Assembly: GCF_900116415.1 (NCBI RefSeq)
Contig: NZ_FPAP01000001.1
Span: 496,001-560,000 of the forward strand
Reading direction: 5' to 3'
Source: Chryseobacterium formosense
Lineage (GTDB): Bacteria; Bacteroidota; Bacteroidia; Flavobacteriales; Weeksellaceae
Length of the DNA stretch: 64,000 nucleotides
Position 1 is the first letter of the stretch, and every line of letters starts with the position of its first letter. The translations under genes were made by a program, and so were the position numbers. Positions 37,358 to 46,774 of this stretch are shown one piece after another. Under the pieces are notes generated by a model, which was given only the letters and a program-made list of their open reading frames with translations, was not told the origin of the DNA and searched no databases.

Positions 37358-37379
37358 TTTGATTTTAATTATAAAAAAT

Positions 37380-37416
37380 AAGCCTTGCAAGTTTAAATAT
37401 TTGCAAGGCTTTTATT
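37380..37416 (+). terminator. Terminator after the GH3 gene
   Basis: An 11-bp perfect stem (37380-37390 against 37401-37411), 10-base loop, then TTTATTTT. Confidence 0.85.
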
Positions 37417-37539
37417 TTCTTTATATTTATAATGTAATACCTTTCAAATAAAGCAATTTCACAAATCATTGATAAATGATGTAACGTTTTATGCATTTGA
37501 AACGTCTTATATAATATCGTTTAACCCAATCCATGAAAT

Positions 37540-39543
37540 ATGAATCTACATTCCAAAATTTTCGGTATTACACAGGTGGTAATAACAAGTCTCATGATGA
37601 ATGCACAAACTACTGAAAACAAATTGCCGGGCGATCCGACATTGGTTTCATCGAAAGCAACAATTGATAAGCTTATATCTTACGATAAAGGTAATTTTAA
37701 GTATAAAGTGGAAGATTATTTTGCCAGACCAAAAGCTTCACAATTCAAAATTTCTCCTGATGGACAGTATTTATCCTACAAAGAAAAAGATAAAGACAGC
37801 AAAAACCATGTCTATGTGAAAGATTTAAAATCGGGTAAAATTACCAAAGCCTTGGTTGAAAAAGATGATCTCATCAGAGGTTACGGCTGGCTCGATAAAA
37901 AGCGTCTTTACTACACACAAGATAAAGGCGGAAACGAAAATATTCATTTGTATGCAGCTGATATTGACGGGAAAAACCTGAAAGACCTTACTCCGTACGA
38001 AGGAATTACTTTAAATTCTGTACGATTGATCAAAGACACAGAATTTGTAATTGTTACGATGAATAAGAACAATAAACAGATTTTTGAACCTTACAGAATC
38101 AATTTCAATACAGGTGAAATGACCCAGCTGTATGAAAACAAAGATGTAAAAAGCCCGATTGATGATTATCTTTTCGACAGAGAAGGCAATCTCAGAGGCT
38201 ATACAATTCTTGAAAATGGGTTGACTACCAAGCTTTATTATAAAGATCTTCAGACCGGTAAATTTAATCTTATTAAAGCAACTGACTGGAAAGATACCTT
38301 TAGTGTAATAGGTTTTAATGATAATTCTAAAAATAAGGATGAGGTTTATTTGATAACCAATATCGACAGTGATAAATCCAGAATTGTATTATATGATTTG
38401 AAGAAAAATGCTTTGATTAAAGAAGTATATTCAAACCCGACTTTTGATGTTTATTCGATATCACAGGCTGGAAAATACAGAAATTATGAACTGGATTACA
38501 TCAGCTATAACGGAATTAAAAGCGAAACCATTCCGGTAAGCAAGTTTTATAAGGAAATTCATGATAAGCTGACTTCTGAATTTGGTGATAAACAGTTTGG
38601 TATTGCTTCTTCAGATGATAAAAACGAAAAATTGTTGGTGGTTGTCGATAGCGATAAATTGTATGGAAAATACTATGAATACGACACGAAAACCAAAACA
38701 ACCAAACTTCTTTTTGATTTAATGCCTCAGCTAAAAGAAGAAGATATGGCGGAAATGCGTCCTATTGAGTTCAAAAGCAGAGACGGACTTACCATTCACG
38801 GATATATTACCTTACCGAAAGCAGCCTTGAAAGGTGAAAAAGTTCCTTTGATCGTTAATCCTCACGGCGGACCGCAGGGAATCCGAGATGATTGGGGTTT
38901 CAATCCTGAAACACAATTGTTTGCAAGTAGAGGATACGCTACATTGCAGGTTAATTTCAGAATTTCAGGTGGTTACGGAAAAGAATTTCAGAAATCAGGA
39001 TATAAGCAAATCGGCCGTAAAGCGATGGATGATGTGGAAGACGGAGTAAAATATGCAATTGAGCAAGGTTGGATCGACAAAAATAAAGTGGCAATCTATG
39101 GTGGAAGTCACGGAGGTTATGCAACTTTAATGGGGTTAATTAAAACTCCGGATTTATATTCTTGCGGAGTTGATTACGTAGGTGTCTCAAATATCTTTAC
39201 CTTCTTCGATTCTTTCCCCGAATACTGGAAGCCTTACAAAGAAATGGTAAAACAAATCTGGTATGATCTGGATAATCCTGAAGAAGCTGAAATAGCAAAA
39301 GAAGTTTCACCCGTTTTTCAGATTGATAAGATTAAAAAACCATTGTTTGTTGTTCAGGGAGCAAATGACCCGAGAGTGAATATCAATGAATCTGACCAGA
39401 TTGTAAAAGCTTTAAGAAACAAGGGATTTGAAGTACCTTACATGGTAAAATATGATGAAGGGCACGGTTTCGGAAAAGAACCCAACAGAATTGAATTTTA
39501 TAAATCAATGTTAGGATTTTTCGCAGAGAATTTTAATAAATAA
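37540..39543 (+). CDS. S9 family peptidase (acylaminoacyl/dipeptidyl peptidase-like)
   Basis: 667 aa. An N-terminal signal-like segment is followed by a beta-propeller (SPDGQYLSYKEKDKDSKNHV, GYGWLDKKRLYYTQDKGG) and a C-terminal hydrolase domain: NPHGGPQG, nucleophile elbow GGSHGGYATL, Asp in GANDPRVN and His in DEGHGFGKE. It cleaves short peptides, probably in the periplasm. It is separated from the PUL by a terminator, so it may be independent. Its own terminator follows. Confidence 0.9.
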   Translation: MNLHSKIFGITQVVITSLMMNAQTTENKLPGDPTLVSSKATIDKLISYDKGNFKYKVEDYFARPKASQFKISPDGQYLSYKEKDKDSKNHVYVKDLKSGKITKALVEKDDLIRGYGWLDKKRLYYTQDKGGNENIHLYAADIDGKNLKDLTPYEGITLNSVRLIKDTEFVIVTMNKNNKQIFEPYRINFNTGEMTQLYENKDVKSPIDDYLFDREGNLRGYTILENGLTTKLYYKDLQTGKFNLIKATDWKDTFSVIGFNDNSKNKDEVYLITNIDSDKSRIVLYDLKKNALIKEVYSNPTFDVYSISQAGKYRNYELDYISYNGIKSETIPVSKFYKEIHDKLTSEFGDKQFGIASSDDKNEKLLVVVDSDKLYGKYYEYDTKTKTTKLLFDLMPQLKEEDMAEMRPIEFKSRDGLTIHGYITLPKAALKGEKVPLIVNPHGGPQGIRDDWGFNPETQLFASRGYATLQVNFRISGGYGKEFQKSGYKQIGRKAMDDVEDGVKYAIEQGWIDKNKVAIYGGSHGGYATLMGLIKTPDLYSCGVDYVGVSNIFTFFDSFPEYWKPYKEMVKQIWYDLDNPEEAEIAKEVSPVFQIDKIKKPLFVVQGANDPRVNINESDQIVKALRNKGFEVPYMVKYDEGHGFGKEPNRIEFYKSMLGFFAENFNK

Positions 39544-39568
39544 GACTGACAATTTTTATAATTAATTA

Positions 39569-39600
39569 AACGGAAAGCAAAAAATGCTTTCCGTTTTTTA
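39569..39600 (+). terminator. Terminator after the S9 peptidase
   Basis: 11-bp stem (39569-39579 against 39585-39595), 5-base loop, T run. Confidence 0.88.
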
Positions 39601-39796
39601 TTTAAACACAAATAAGCACTAATCACGATACAGTAAAACCAATCTTATACAGTAATTTTAAAATTGTGAAATTCGTGAAGAAATATTTTTGCTATTCGTG
39701 TTTAAAAAACACTGATAAACAAAAGAAAAATCGAAATTTCAAAAAAATATTTTAAATTTATTAAAGTAAAACAAAAAGCACAGTCGTCATATCAAT

Positions 39797-40375
39797 ATGG
39801 AGATTGTCGAAAAAGTACCAATGCCACAGAAGGAAAAGGAAAACATTATTTCTCAGACCGTATCAAACTACGGTGGAAAACTGATGTCTTTCATTCGTCC
39901 CAAAGTGAAGAATACCGAAGATGCAGAAGATATTCTGCAGGAAGTCTGGTATCAGTTCAGCAGTCTTACCAATCTCTCAGAAATTGTGAATGTCGGGGGT
40001 TGGTTGTACAGAGTTACCGCCAACAAAATCACCGATAAATACCGAAAGAAAAAGACAGAAAACCTTGAAGATTTTGTATATGAAGATGAGGATGGCGAGT
40101 TTTCTATAAAAGATATTTTGTTGATGGATGAAAGTGCAGGTCCCGAAGTGAAAATGTTTCAGGACGAGATCTGGAAAAAACTTTTTGAAGCATTGGAAGA
40201 ACTCCCCGAAAAGCAGAGATTAGTTTATACAGAAAATGAACTAAACGATAAAACTTTACAGCAAATCGCCGATGAACAGGGAGAGAATATCAAAACCATC
40301 ATCAGTCGAAAAAATTATGCAGTAAAGCATTTGAGAAACAGATTGAGAAAGTTATACGAAGATTTAAATAATTAG
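39797..40375 (+). CDS. ECF-type RNA polymerase sigma factor
   Basis: 192 aa. Region 2 is AEDILQEVWYQFSSL and WLYRVTANKITDKYRKKK; region 4 is ALEELPEKQRLVYTENEL with the helix-turn-helix TLQQIADEQGENIKTIISRK. It has no domain outside the ECF core. No anti-sigma factor of the FecR type follows; instead two small genes do, the first 11 bases on, which may be its control partners. Confidence 0.9.
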   Translation: MEIVEKVPMPQKEKENIISQTVSNYGGKLMSFIRPKVKNTEDAEDILQEVWYQFSSLTNLSEIVNVGGWLYRVTANKITDKYRKKKTENLEDFVYEDEDGEFSIKDILLMDESAGPEVKMFQDEIWKKLFEALEELPEKQRLVYTENELNDKTLQQIADEQGENIKTIISRKNYAVKHLRNRLRKLYEDLNN

Positions 40376-40386
40376 AAATAATAGAA

Positions 40387-40722
40387 ATGAATAATAAATA
40401 TAAAAAAGGTTGGATATTTTTTTTAGTTTGTCCACCACTGATTTTCCTTGCAGTATCTTATATCGTGATGTTGCTTTGGAACTGCCTTTTGCCTGAAATT
40501 TTAGGTGTGAAATCGATTACGTTTTGGCAGGCAATGGGAATCCTTGTTTTAAGCAAAATTCTTTTTGGAGGTTTTCACGGGAAGTTCGGACAGGGAATGC
40601 GTGAGCTGAAAGAAAAAAAGATGCGTGAAAGAATGCGCGAATTGTCACCGGAAGAACGTGAAAAATTCAAAGAAGTATGGAGAAGCCGTTGCGAAAGCGG
40701 GTTTTTCAACAGAAACAAATAA
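40387..40722 (+). CDS. Small two-segment membrane protein downstream of the sigma factor
   Basis: 111 aa: two hydrophobic segments (residues 10-32 and about 44-62) and then a basic, charged helix ending in LSPEEREKFKEVWRSRCES. The start lies 11 bases after the sigma factor stop, so they should be cotranslated. I recognise no family. The C-terminal helix recalls other small proteins with an 'EEREKFK..W' repeat. A role as a membrane sensor or anti-sigma factor is inference from position. Confidence 0.65.
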   Translation: MNNKYKKGWIFFLVCPPLIFLAVSYIVMLLWNCLLPEILGVKSITFWQAMGILVLSKILFGGFHGKFGQGMRELKEKKMRERMRELSPEEREKFKEVWRSRCESGFFNRNK

Positions 40723-40838
40723 ACCATCGAATCGTTTAAAATTTTTGGAAGTAGTAAAGTAAAAATTAAAACGGATTCGTCTATATAAGAAAGCCTAAGA
40801 GAGGCAAAATGTTAGTAGTAAAATTTAAAATTAAGAAA

Positions 40839-41114
40839 ATGAAAAATTCAGTATTAAAAGGTATTTTAGGAGCTGTTGCTGTTGCAGGAGTTGCCGTAAT
40901 AGCCAAAAAAGTAATTGAAAGAAAAAGATTCGTAAAAGGTATTTTTGAAGAATACGGAATTAAAGAAAGATCTCCATTCGGCTTGGCTGATAAAATCAGA
41001 GAAATGGATGAAGAGCAATATCAGGAATTGAAAGGAAAGTTCAAGAAAGAATTTGCTTCAAAATGCTGTCACAAAAACTTCGACAGAAAAGAAGAAAAAT
41101 TTGCGGAAGCATAA
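40839..41114 (+). CDS. Small protein with N-terminal hydrophobic helix, sigma-factor cluster
   Basis: 91 aa from the ATG at 40839; the ATG at 40809 would add ten basic residues. Residues 3-20 are a Gly/Ala/Val membrane helix (LKGILGAVAVAGVAVIA), followed by a charged helix with MDEEQYQELKGKFKKEFASK and a CC pair. The charged helix loosely echoes the end of the preceding protein. No family known. A terminator follows. Confidence 0.6.
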   Translation: MKNSVLKGILGAVAVAGVAVIAKKVIERKRFVKGIFEEYGIKERSPFGLADKIREMDEEQYQELKGKFKKEFASKCCHKNFDRKEEKFAEA

Positions 41115-41139
41115 AATATTAAACTAAATTGAAATTGTT

Positions 41140-41174
41140 AAATTCCGGCGCAAAAATGTGTCGGAATTTTTTTG
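41140..41174 (+). terminator. Terminator of the sigma-factor cluster
   Basis: 9-bp stem AATTCCGGC (41141-41149) and GTCGGAATT (41160-41168) followed by T residues. Confidence 0.7.
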
Positions 41175-41240
41175 CCACGAATACACGAATTTCTACACTC
41201 GTAAATTATTGTGCTACAATAGTTTTTAACGGTTTATTTG

Positions 41241-41299
41241 TCATTCCGCAGGAATCTCAACATGCTGAAAATAATACACTATAGATTCCTCCGGAATGA
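41241..41299. repeat. REP-like inverted repeat
   Basis: TCATTCCGCAGGAATCT (41241-41257) and AGATTCCTCCGGAATGA (41283-41299) are inverted with one mismatch across 25 bases. It appears to be an intergenic repeat type seen in flavobacterial genomes; only one copy is in this window. Confidence 0.6.
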
Positions 41300-41425
41300 T
41301 AAAGAGACTGTTGATTTTTTACTTTTAGTTGAAAACAAATTTTCACAAAATTTTTAAACACTGAAATTATACTTAAATAAAAAGCAAAACAATTACATTT
41401 GTGCATTCGTAGCTAAGAATCCATG

Positions 41426-41530
41426 TCTTTGCTGAGTGAAATCGAAGATTCGACGTAGTCAAACGCCTTTGCGATCGAAAAATATTCTCAATCATTTTAA
41501 GAAAAAACCTAAGCGAACATTGCGTTAAAA
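41426..41530 (+). repeat. CGCCTTTGCG repeat, copy 3
   Basis: Same ends as the copies at 19761 and 34844, but longer by an internal segment (GAAATCGAAGATTCGACG) inserted after GCTGAGT. Confidence 0.6.
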
Positions 41531-41584
41531 ACAGATTACTTCACTTTGTTCGCAATGACAAATTCCTTATTTTTGTTAGCCTAA

Positions 41585-42232
41585 ATGAAAGACTACTACT
41601 ATTTTCTCGGGATTTCTCACGATGCTTCAGAAGAAGACATCAAAAAATCTTACAGAAAGCTTTCATTAAAATATCATCCTGATAAAAACGAAAACGACGA
41701 TTTTTTTGCTGACCGTTTCAGGGAAATTCAGGAAGCGTATGAAACATTGAGCGACCGAACCCGAAGAAAAACATATGATCAGAATTTAGAAAATCACCAG
41801 AAAAGTTTCAGATATAATGTTCCGCCGTCGATAAAGACTTTTACGGCAAATAAGATTCATGCAAAAAAGGGAGAGGAGATTATTGTCAATTGGCAGACCA
41901 GCAACGCGGATGTAGTAAAAGTTTTACCTTTCGGACTTGAAAAAGCGTATGGAGAAAGGATTTTTAAAATTACAGAATTCAAAGACGGGAAATTTCAGAT
42001 TTTGCTTCATGCAACCAATTCGCTTTTGCATAAAACAGTCGTTCAGGGAATTACAATTACTGAGGTCTTCGAATCTGATGGCGAAAAATTCAGAGACAGG
42101 GCAGAAGAACTATTCAGATCACAGCCAAATACCGTTACAAATCCTAAAGGGCATCCGAAAATTTTCAGAATATTTTTTGCACTGTTGATTTTAGCTTTGG
42201 CGCTGTATTTTTTAATCAGCAACTTTACGTAG
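41585..42232 (+). CDS. J-domain (DnaJ-like) membrane-anchored protein
   Basis: 215 aa. Residues 1-65 are a J domain with [20 protein letters not shown] and the HPD motif in KYHPDKNE. There is no zinc-finger or DnaJ C-domain; the middle is beta-rich, and a single hydrophobic segment closes the protein (residues about 195-213), so it is likely C-terminally anchored with the J domain in the cytosol. It should recruit DnaK to the membrane. A TATTTTTG box ends nine bases before the ATG. Confidence 0.85.
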   Translation: MKDYYYFLGISHDASEEDIKKSYRKLSLKYHPDKNENDDFFADRFREIQEAYETLSDRTRRKTYDQNLENHQKSFRYNVPPSIKTFTANKIHAKKGEEIIVNWQTSNADVVKVLPFGLEKAYGERIFKITEFKDGKFQILLHATNSLLHKTVVQGITITEVFESDGEKFRDRAEELFRSQPNTVTNPKGHPKIFRIFFALLILALALYFLISNFT

Positions 42233-42348
42233 CGTTCAATATTCGAAATTCAAGATCTTAGATTCAAGGTTCGAAATTAATATTTAAAATTCAGAACTCG
42301 GAGTTTCCGAATTGCAAACTTTAAGCATCTATCATCCAGCACCCAGCT

Positions 42349-42504
42349 TTAAGCCATCTTCTTTCTTCCCGGGCATTTCTTACATCTTTTACCTTTTTTA
42401 AATTTCTTACAGCAAGACTTTTTATCACCACATGAAACTTCTTCATAGCTAAAATTATAAGCGGGAGTAAGCGCAGGTACCTTGAACGGAATAATTGTAT
42501 TCAT
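42349..42504 (-). CDS. 51-aa Cys/Lys-rich small protein
   Basis: A short minus-strand gene from ATG (42504) to TAA (42349). The C-terminal half has CGDKKSCCKKFKKGKRCKKC, five Cys in 20 residues, embedded in Lys. The N-terminal half is neutral (IPFKVPALTPAYNFSYEEVS). It may bind metal or nucleic acid. The strong contrast of composition with random antisense sequence supports coding. No signal peptide. Confidence 0.6.
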   Translation of the reverse strand: MNTIIPFKVPALTPAYNFSYEEVSCGDKKSCCKKFKKGKRCKKCPGRKKMA

Positions 42505-42743
42505 ACTGCAAATATATTAATTTAGAATAAATATAATTAAATAATTTTTCATTTGCTTTAAACGTTGATTTCAAGCGGTTTTGTAAAGGATTATGATATA
42601 AATTTCTTTGGTTTTGATTAAAAATGTTTATCCAAAACGATAGGTCTAAATGATTTAACATCACCTTAATATAGGTTGTACAATCACGTAAAAAATCGTA
42701 ATTTTACGAATCTTTTTTTACAAACAAAATCTAATAAATAAAA

Positions 42744-45602
42744 ATGAATACAGAACAGTTTGTGAGCCGTCACATTTCCTTAAATGAAGCTGATAAACAG
42801 GCGATGCTGGAAAAAGTTGGCGTTTCAAATATCGAAGAGTTAATTTCTCAAACCATCCCATCATCCATCCGTTTAGAAAATGATTTGAACATTTCAGAGG
42901 CACTTTCTGAGTATCAAATGCTGATCCATTCACAAGAATTGGCAGCTAAAAATACGGATTACACAAGTTATATCGGTTTCGGATATCACAACACCTTGTT
43001 ACCATCGGCAATTCAGAGAAATATCTTTGAAAATCCTAGCTGGTACACTGCTTATACGCCCTATCAGGCTGAAATTGCACAGGGAAGATTAGAAGCTTTG
43101 TTAAATTATCAGACAGTAGTTTGTGATTTAACTGGTTTTGCTTTGGCAAACGCATCTTTGCTGGATGAATCTACAGCAGCTGCAGAAGCAATGCACATGT
43201 TCTTCAACAACAGAACGAAAGATCAGAAGAAAGGTGGGGCAAACAAATTCTTTATTTCTGACTTGGTTTTACCACAAACCATTTCAGTATTAAAAACAAA
43301 AGCTGAAGGTTTAGAAATTGAAATCGTAATTGGCGATCATAAAACACATCAGTTTGATAACTCTTATTACGGAGTTTTACTACAATACCCGGGTAAAAAC
43401 GGAATCGTTTTAGATTATACAGAAGATATCGTTGAGTACAAAAAATTAGATCTTCAGGTTGTTGTAGCTTGTGATCCTATGGCTTTGGTTAAACTTAAAT
43501 CTCCAGCTTCAATGGGTGCAGACTGTGCTGTTGGAACTTCTCAGAGATTCGGTATTCCATTGGGTTACGGAGGTCCTCACGCAGCATTTTTCTCTTGTAA
43601 AGAAGATTATAAGAGAGATATTCCGGGAAGAATTATCGGGGTTTCTCAGGATATGTACGGAAAACGTGCATTGAGAATGGCTTTGCAGACAAGAGAGCAG
43701 CATATTAAGAGAGAAAAAGCAACCTCAAACATCTGTACAGCACAGGTTCTTTTGGCGGTAATGGCAGGAATGTACGCTGTTTATCACGGTCCGAAAGGAT
43801 TAAACTATATTGCAGATCAGATTCACTTTAAAGCCAATGCTCTGAAAGGCGGATTGAAAGCTTTAGGTTATCAGACCGTTGAAGAGCCAATCTTCGATAC
43901 AGTAAAAATCCTGATGAGCGAAGATGAAAAAGCGAAACTAACAAGAATGATGCTTGATCATAAACTGAATCTGAATTACTTCACTGAAGGTGTTGTAAGC
44001 ATTGCCATCAATGAAAGTACAACATTGGAAAAACTGAATGTTCTGATGGCTTCTTTTGCTCAGTTTAAAGACAAGCAGACTTTCAAATTAGAAATTAAAG
44101 AAGGATACAGTATTCCTGAAGAAAATCTTAGAAAAGATGAAATTCTTACGGAAGAAGTATTCAACAAATACCATACTGAGACCGAATTGATGCGTTATAT
44201 CAAGCGTCTTGAAAGAAAAGATTTATCATTAACACATTCAATGATTTCTTTAGGATCTTGTACTATGAAGCTGAATGCAGCTACCCAAATGTTGCCATTA
44301 TCTTGGGCTGAGTGGGGAAGTGTTCATCCTTTTGTACCGGTAAATCAGGCAGGAGGTTATCAGCAAATGATTCACGAGCTTGAAAAAGATTTAGCAGAAA
44401 TCACAGGGTTTGCAGGAACTTCTCTTCAGCCAAATTCAGGAGCTCAGGGAGAATATGCAGGTCTGATGGTGATCAGAGAATATCATATCTCAAGAGGTGA
44501 AGGACACAGAAATGTAGTATTGATTCCGCAGTCTGCACACGGAACAAACCCGGCTTCTGCAGCAATGGCAGGAATGAAGATTGTTGTTGTTAAAAACTTA
44601 GAGAACGGAGAAATTGATTTCGAAGACTTAAAAGCTAAAACAGAACAGCATTCTGAAAATCTTTCTTGTGTAATGATCACGTATCCTTCAACATACGGAT
44701 TCTTCGATGCCAATATTAAAGAGATTACAGCTTTAATTCATGAGCATGGCGGACAAGTTTATATGGACGGAGCAAATATGAACGCACAGGTAGGATATAC
44801 AAGTCCTGGAAACATCGGAGCAGACGTTTGTCACCTGAATCTTCACAAAACTTTTGCAATTCCTCACGGTGGTGGTGGTCCAGGAGTTGGCCCGATCTGT
44901 GTGGCTAAACACTTGGTTCCTTTCTTGCCGACGAATGCAAACATTAATGTAGGTTCTAAAGAAGCAATCGAAGGAATTTCTGCTGCACCTTACGGTTCTG
45001 GTTTAATTCTAAATATTTCTTACGCTTACATCAAAATGCTTGGAACTGCAGGCTTGAAAAAAGCAACTGAACATGCGATTCTAAATGCAAACTATTTAAA
45101 AGAAATTTTAGCAGAGCATTTCCCAATTTTATATTCAAACGAAAACGGAAAAGTAGCGCACGAATGTATCGTTGATTTCAGACAATTTAAATCTTTAGGA
45201 ATTGAGGTTGCTGATGTTGCGAAGAGATTGATGGATTATGGTTTCCACGCTCCTACAGTTTCTTTCCCGGTTGCAGGTACATTAATGATTGAGCCAACTG
45301 AGTCTGAAAGCAAAGCAGAAATCGATCGTTTTGCAGAAGCCTTAATTGCAATTAAACATGAAATCGATGAGATTGCAAACGGAGAAGCAGACCAGACAAA
45401 CAACGTATTGAAAAATGCTCCTCACACTGAGCAGATCGTTATTTCTGATTCTTGGGACAAACCTTACAGCAGAGAAAAAGCAGCCTATCCTTTGGATTGG
45501 GTAAGAGACCACAAATTCTTTGCGTCTGTATCTAGAGTTGACGAAGCTTATGGAGACAGAAACTTAGTTTGTACTTGTGAGCCAATTGAAGCTTATATGT
45601 AA
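42744..45602 (+). CDS. gcvP: Glycine dehydrogenase (decarboxylating), P-protein
   Basis: 952 aa, normal single-chain length with fused N- and C-terminal halves. The N-terminal part has FVSRHISLNEADKQAML and SYIGFGYHNTLLPSAI; the C-terminal half has HLNLHKTFAIPHGGGGPG, with the PLP lysine at about 702. It decarboxylates glycine and passes the aminomethyl group to lipoylated H-protein; lipB, which serves lipoylation, is elsewhere in this window. A terminator follows. Confidence 0.97.
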   Translation: MNTEQFVSRHISLNEADKQAMLEKVGVSNIEELISQTIPSSIRLENDLNISEALSEYQMLIHSQELAAKNTDYTSYIGFGYHNTLLPSAIQRNIFENPSWYTAYTPYQAEIAQGRLEALLNYQTVVCDLTGFALANASLLDESTAAAEAMHMFFNNRTKDQKKGGANKFFISDLVLPQTISVLKTKAEGLEIEIVIGDHKTHQFDNSYYGVLLQYPGKNGIVLDYTEDIVEYKKLDLQVVVACDPMALVKLKSPASMGADCAVGTSQRFGIPLGYGGPHAAFFSCKEDYKRDIPGRIIGVSQDMYGKRALRMALQTREQHIKREKATSNICTAQVLLAVMAGMYAVYHGPKGLNYIADQIHFKANALKGGLKALGYQTVEEPIFDTVKILMSEDEKAKLTRMMLDHKLNLNYFTEGVVSIAINESTTLEKLNVLMASFAQFKDKQTFKLEIKEGYSIPEENLRKDEILTEEVFNKYHTETELMRYIKRLERKDLSLTHSMISLGSCTMKLNAATQMLPLSWAEWGSVHPFVPVNQAGGYQQMIHELEKDLAEITGFAGTSLQPNSGAQGEYAGLMVIREYHISRGEGHRNVVLIPQSAHGTNPASAAMAGMKIVVVKNLENGEIDFEDLKAKTEQHSENLSCVMITYPSTYGFFDANIKEITALIHEHGGQVYMDGANMNAQVGYTSPGNIGADVCHLNLHKTFAIPHGGGGPGVGPICVAKHLVPFLPTNANINVGSKEAIEGISAAPYGSGLILNISYAYIKMLGTAGLKKATEHAILNANYLKEILAEHFPILYSNENGKVAHECIVDFRQFKSLGIEVADVAKRLMDYGFHAPTVSFPVAGTLMIEPTESESKAEIDRFAEALIAIKHEIDEIANGEADQTNNVLKNAPHTEQIVISDSWDKPYSREKAAYPLDWVRDHKFFASVSRVDEAYGDRNLVCTCEPIEAYM

Positions 45603-45625
45603 TTGATTTTTAAGATATAATAATT

Positions 45626-45655
45626 AATCCCTTTCAGTTTTGAGAGGGATTTTTT
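45626..45655 (+). terminator. Terminator after gcvP
   Basis: 10-bp stem (45626-45635 against 45642-45651, one G-U pair), 6-base loop and T run. Confidence 0.85.
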
Positions 45656-45690
45656 GTCCTGTCCTAGAAGATTTATTTAACGGAAAAAAA

Positions 45691-45859
45691 GTATTGGCGA
45701 AATGCGGAAAAAAAGGAACTTTAGTTCAATTTTAGACCAATCGCAGCCAATATTTTTTCAATGGAACTAAACTAATCAAAAACGTGGAATTGAAAAATAT
45801 TGGCGGAAATAAAAGTAAAGTAGTTCAATTAACACTTAAATTCCGCATTTTGCCAATAC
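45691..45859. mobile_element. 169-bp nested inverted-repeat element (MITE-like)
   Basis: The outer arms are 45691-45709 (GTATTGGCGAAATGCGGAA) and 45841-45859, inverted with one mismatch. Inner arms 45747-45761 (CCAATATTTTTTCAA) and 45790-45803 are inverted with one base missing. All four arms carry TATTGG, so the unit looks like a duplicated inverted repeat. No ORF. It could be a miniature transposon, a fold-back element or an RNA. No clear target duplication is seen. Confidence 0.6.
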
Positions 45860-45878
45860 AATGTTATCTGCAGTTTTT

Positions 45879-46511
45879 CTATTTAATAAATGGAAATTTT
45901 TTTTCAAGATTTTTGTACTCGGTCATAACCTGATATTTATTTTCATATATTTTCATATCCTTTGTAAATATTAAATCTATCACACCCTTTTCAGTAATCA
46001 TATTTTTATTTGTTATTTGATAAAAATATTCAACTTCATACATACATAAATTTAAACTGTCTTTTTTGACTAATAATTGTTCATAATGTTTTATTTGTTT
46101 TTTAATAATGTCAATAGAATCCCTCAGAACAATAAATTTTGCTTCTTTTTCTTTTACAGACTTATATTCTAACTTATTTACGTAGTCTTCATACATTTGC
46201 GAACCAAAATCATCAGTTCCATATTTTAATTCGTACAAATCTTTCGGCGATTTTGATTGTGATAATAAATGGTTTTTATATCTATATAATTGACATATAT
46301 ATACATATAATTCATCTTTATCAGACAATGTGTCAATTCTTAATATTCTCAAAGAGTCTAAGGATTTATAATCTACATTCTTTTTTAACTCTTCGCTAAA
46401 ATAAATTTTTGCAGTTTTTAGAAATTCTTTTCTTTGTATTTTTTTTTCGTCTTTACATCCAAATAAAATTGGTAAAATAAACACTAAAATTAACTTGCAA
46501 ATATTTTTCAT
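45879..46511 (-). CDS. Lipoprotein of unknown function
   Basis: 210 aa with a lipobox LFGC (Cys19). The rest is helical and charged (DELYVYICQLYRYKNHLLSQ, DSIDIIKKQIKHYEQLLVKK). The gene is very AT-rich compared with gcvP and lies next to the nested repeat element, which hints at recent acquisition. No family recognised. Confidence 0.6.
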   Translation of the reverse strand: MKNICKLILVFILPILFGCKDEKKIQRKEFLKTAKIYFSEELKKNVDYKSLDSLRILRIDTLSDKDELYVYICQLYRYKNHLLSQSKSPKDLYELKYGTDDFGSQMYEDYVNKLEYKSVKEKEAKFIVLRDSIDIIKKQIKHYEQLLVKKDSLNLCMYEVEYFYQITNKNMITEKGVIDLIFTKDMKIYENKYQVMTEYKNLEKKFPFIK

Positions 46512-46774
46512 GGATGCAGTCTTTAAAAAATTGCAGATAACTTTCAGATTGACTCATTGCGCCAATCCAAACTATAACCAAATGTAGCAAAAATCTTCAA
46601 AAATTGATTTATTAAAAATTTTTAAGCTGATCAAATTTTAATATAAATTACAATGATTCTATAATGATTCCATATTTAATGATATGGATAGATTGGTTAG
46701 TAAAAACAAATAGATTAAAAAAATCCACTTTCCAAAGAAAGCAGATTTCATATAACAAGACTAAAAAAATATTT

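Larger units (their letters stand above)
41115..41584. other. 470-bp gap carrying a terminator and two repeat types
   Basis: It contains a terminator (41140-41174), an inverted repeat (41241-41299), a CGCCTTTGCG repeat copy (41426-41530) and a TATTTTTG box (41568-41575) nine bases before the J-domain gene. No protein-coding frame stands out. Confidence 0.6.

Noticed and set aside
42505..42743. Glycine riboswitch upstream of gcvP
   Set aside because: Only a small hairpin (about 42689-42710) is seen; no tandem aptamer pattern is recognisable.
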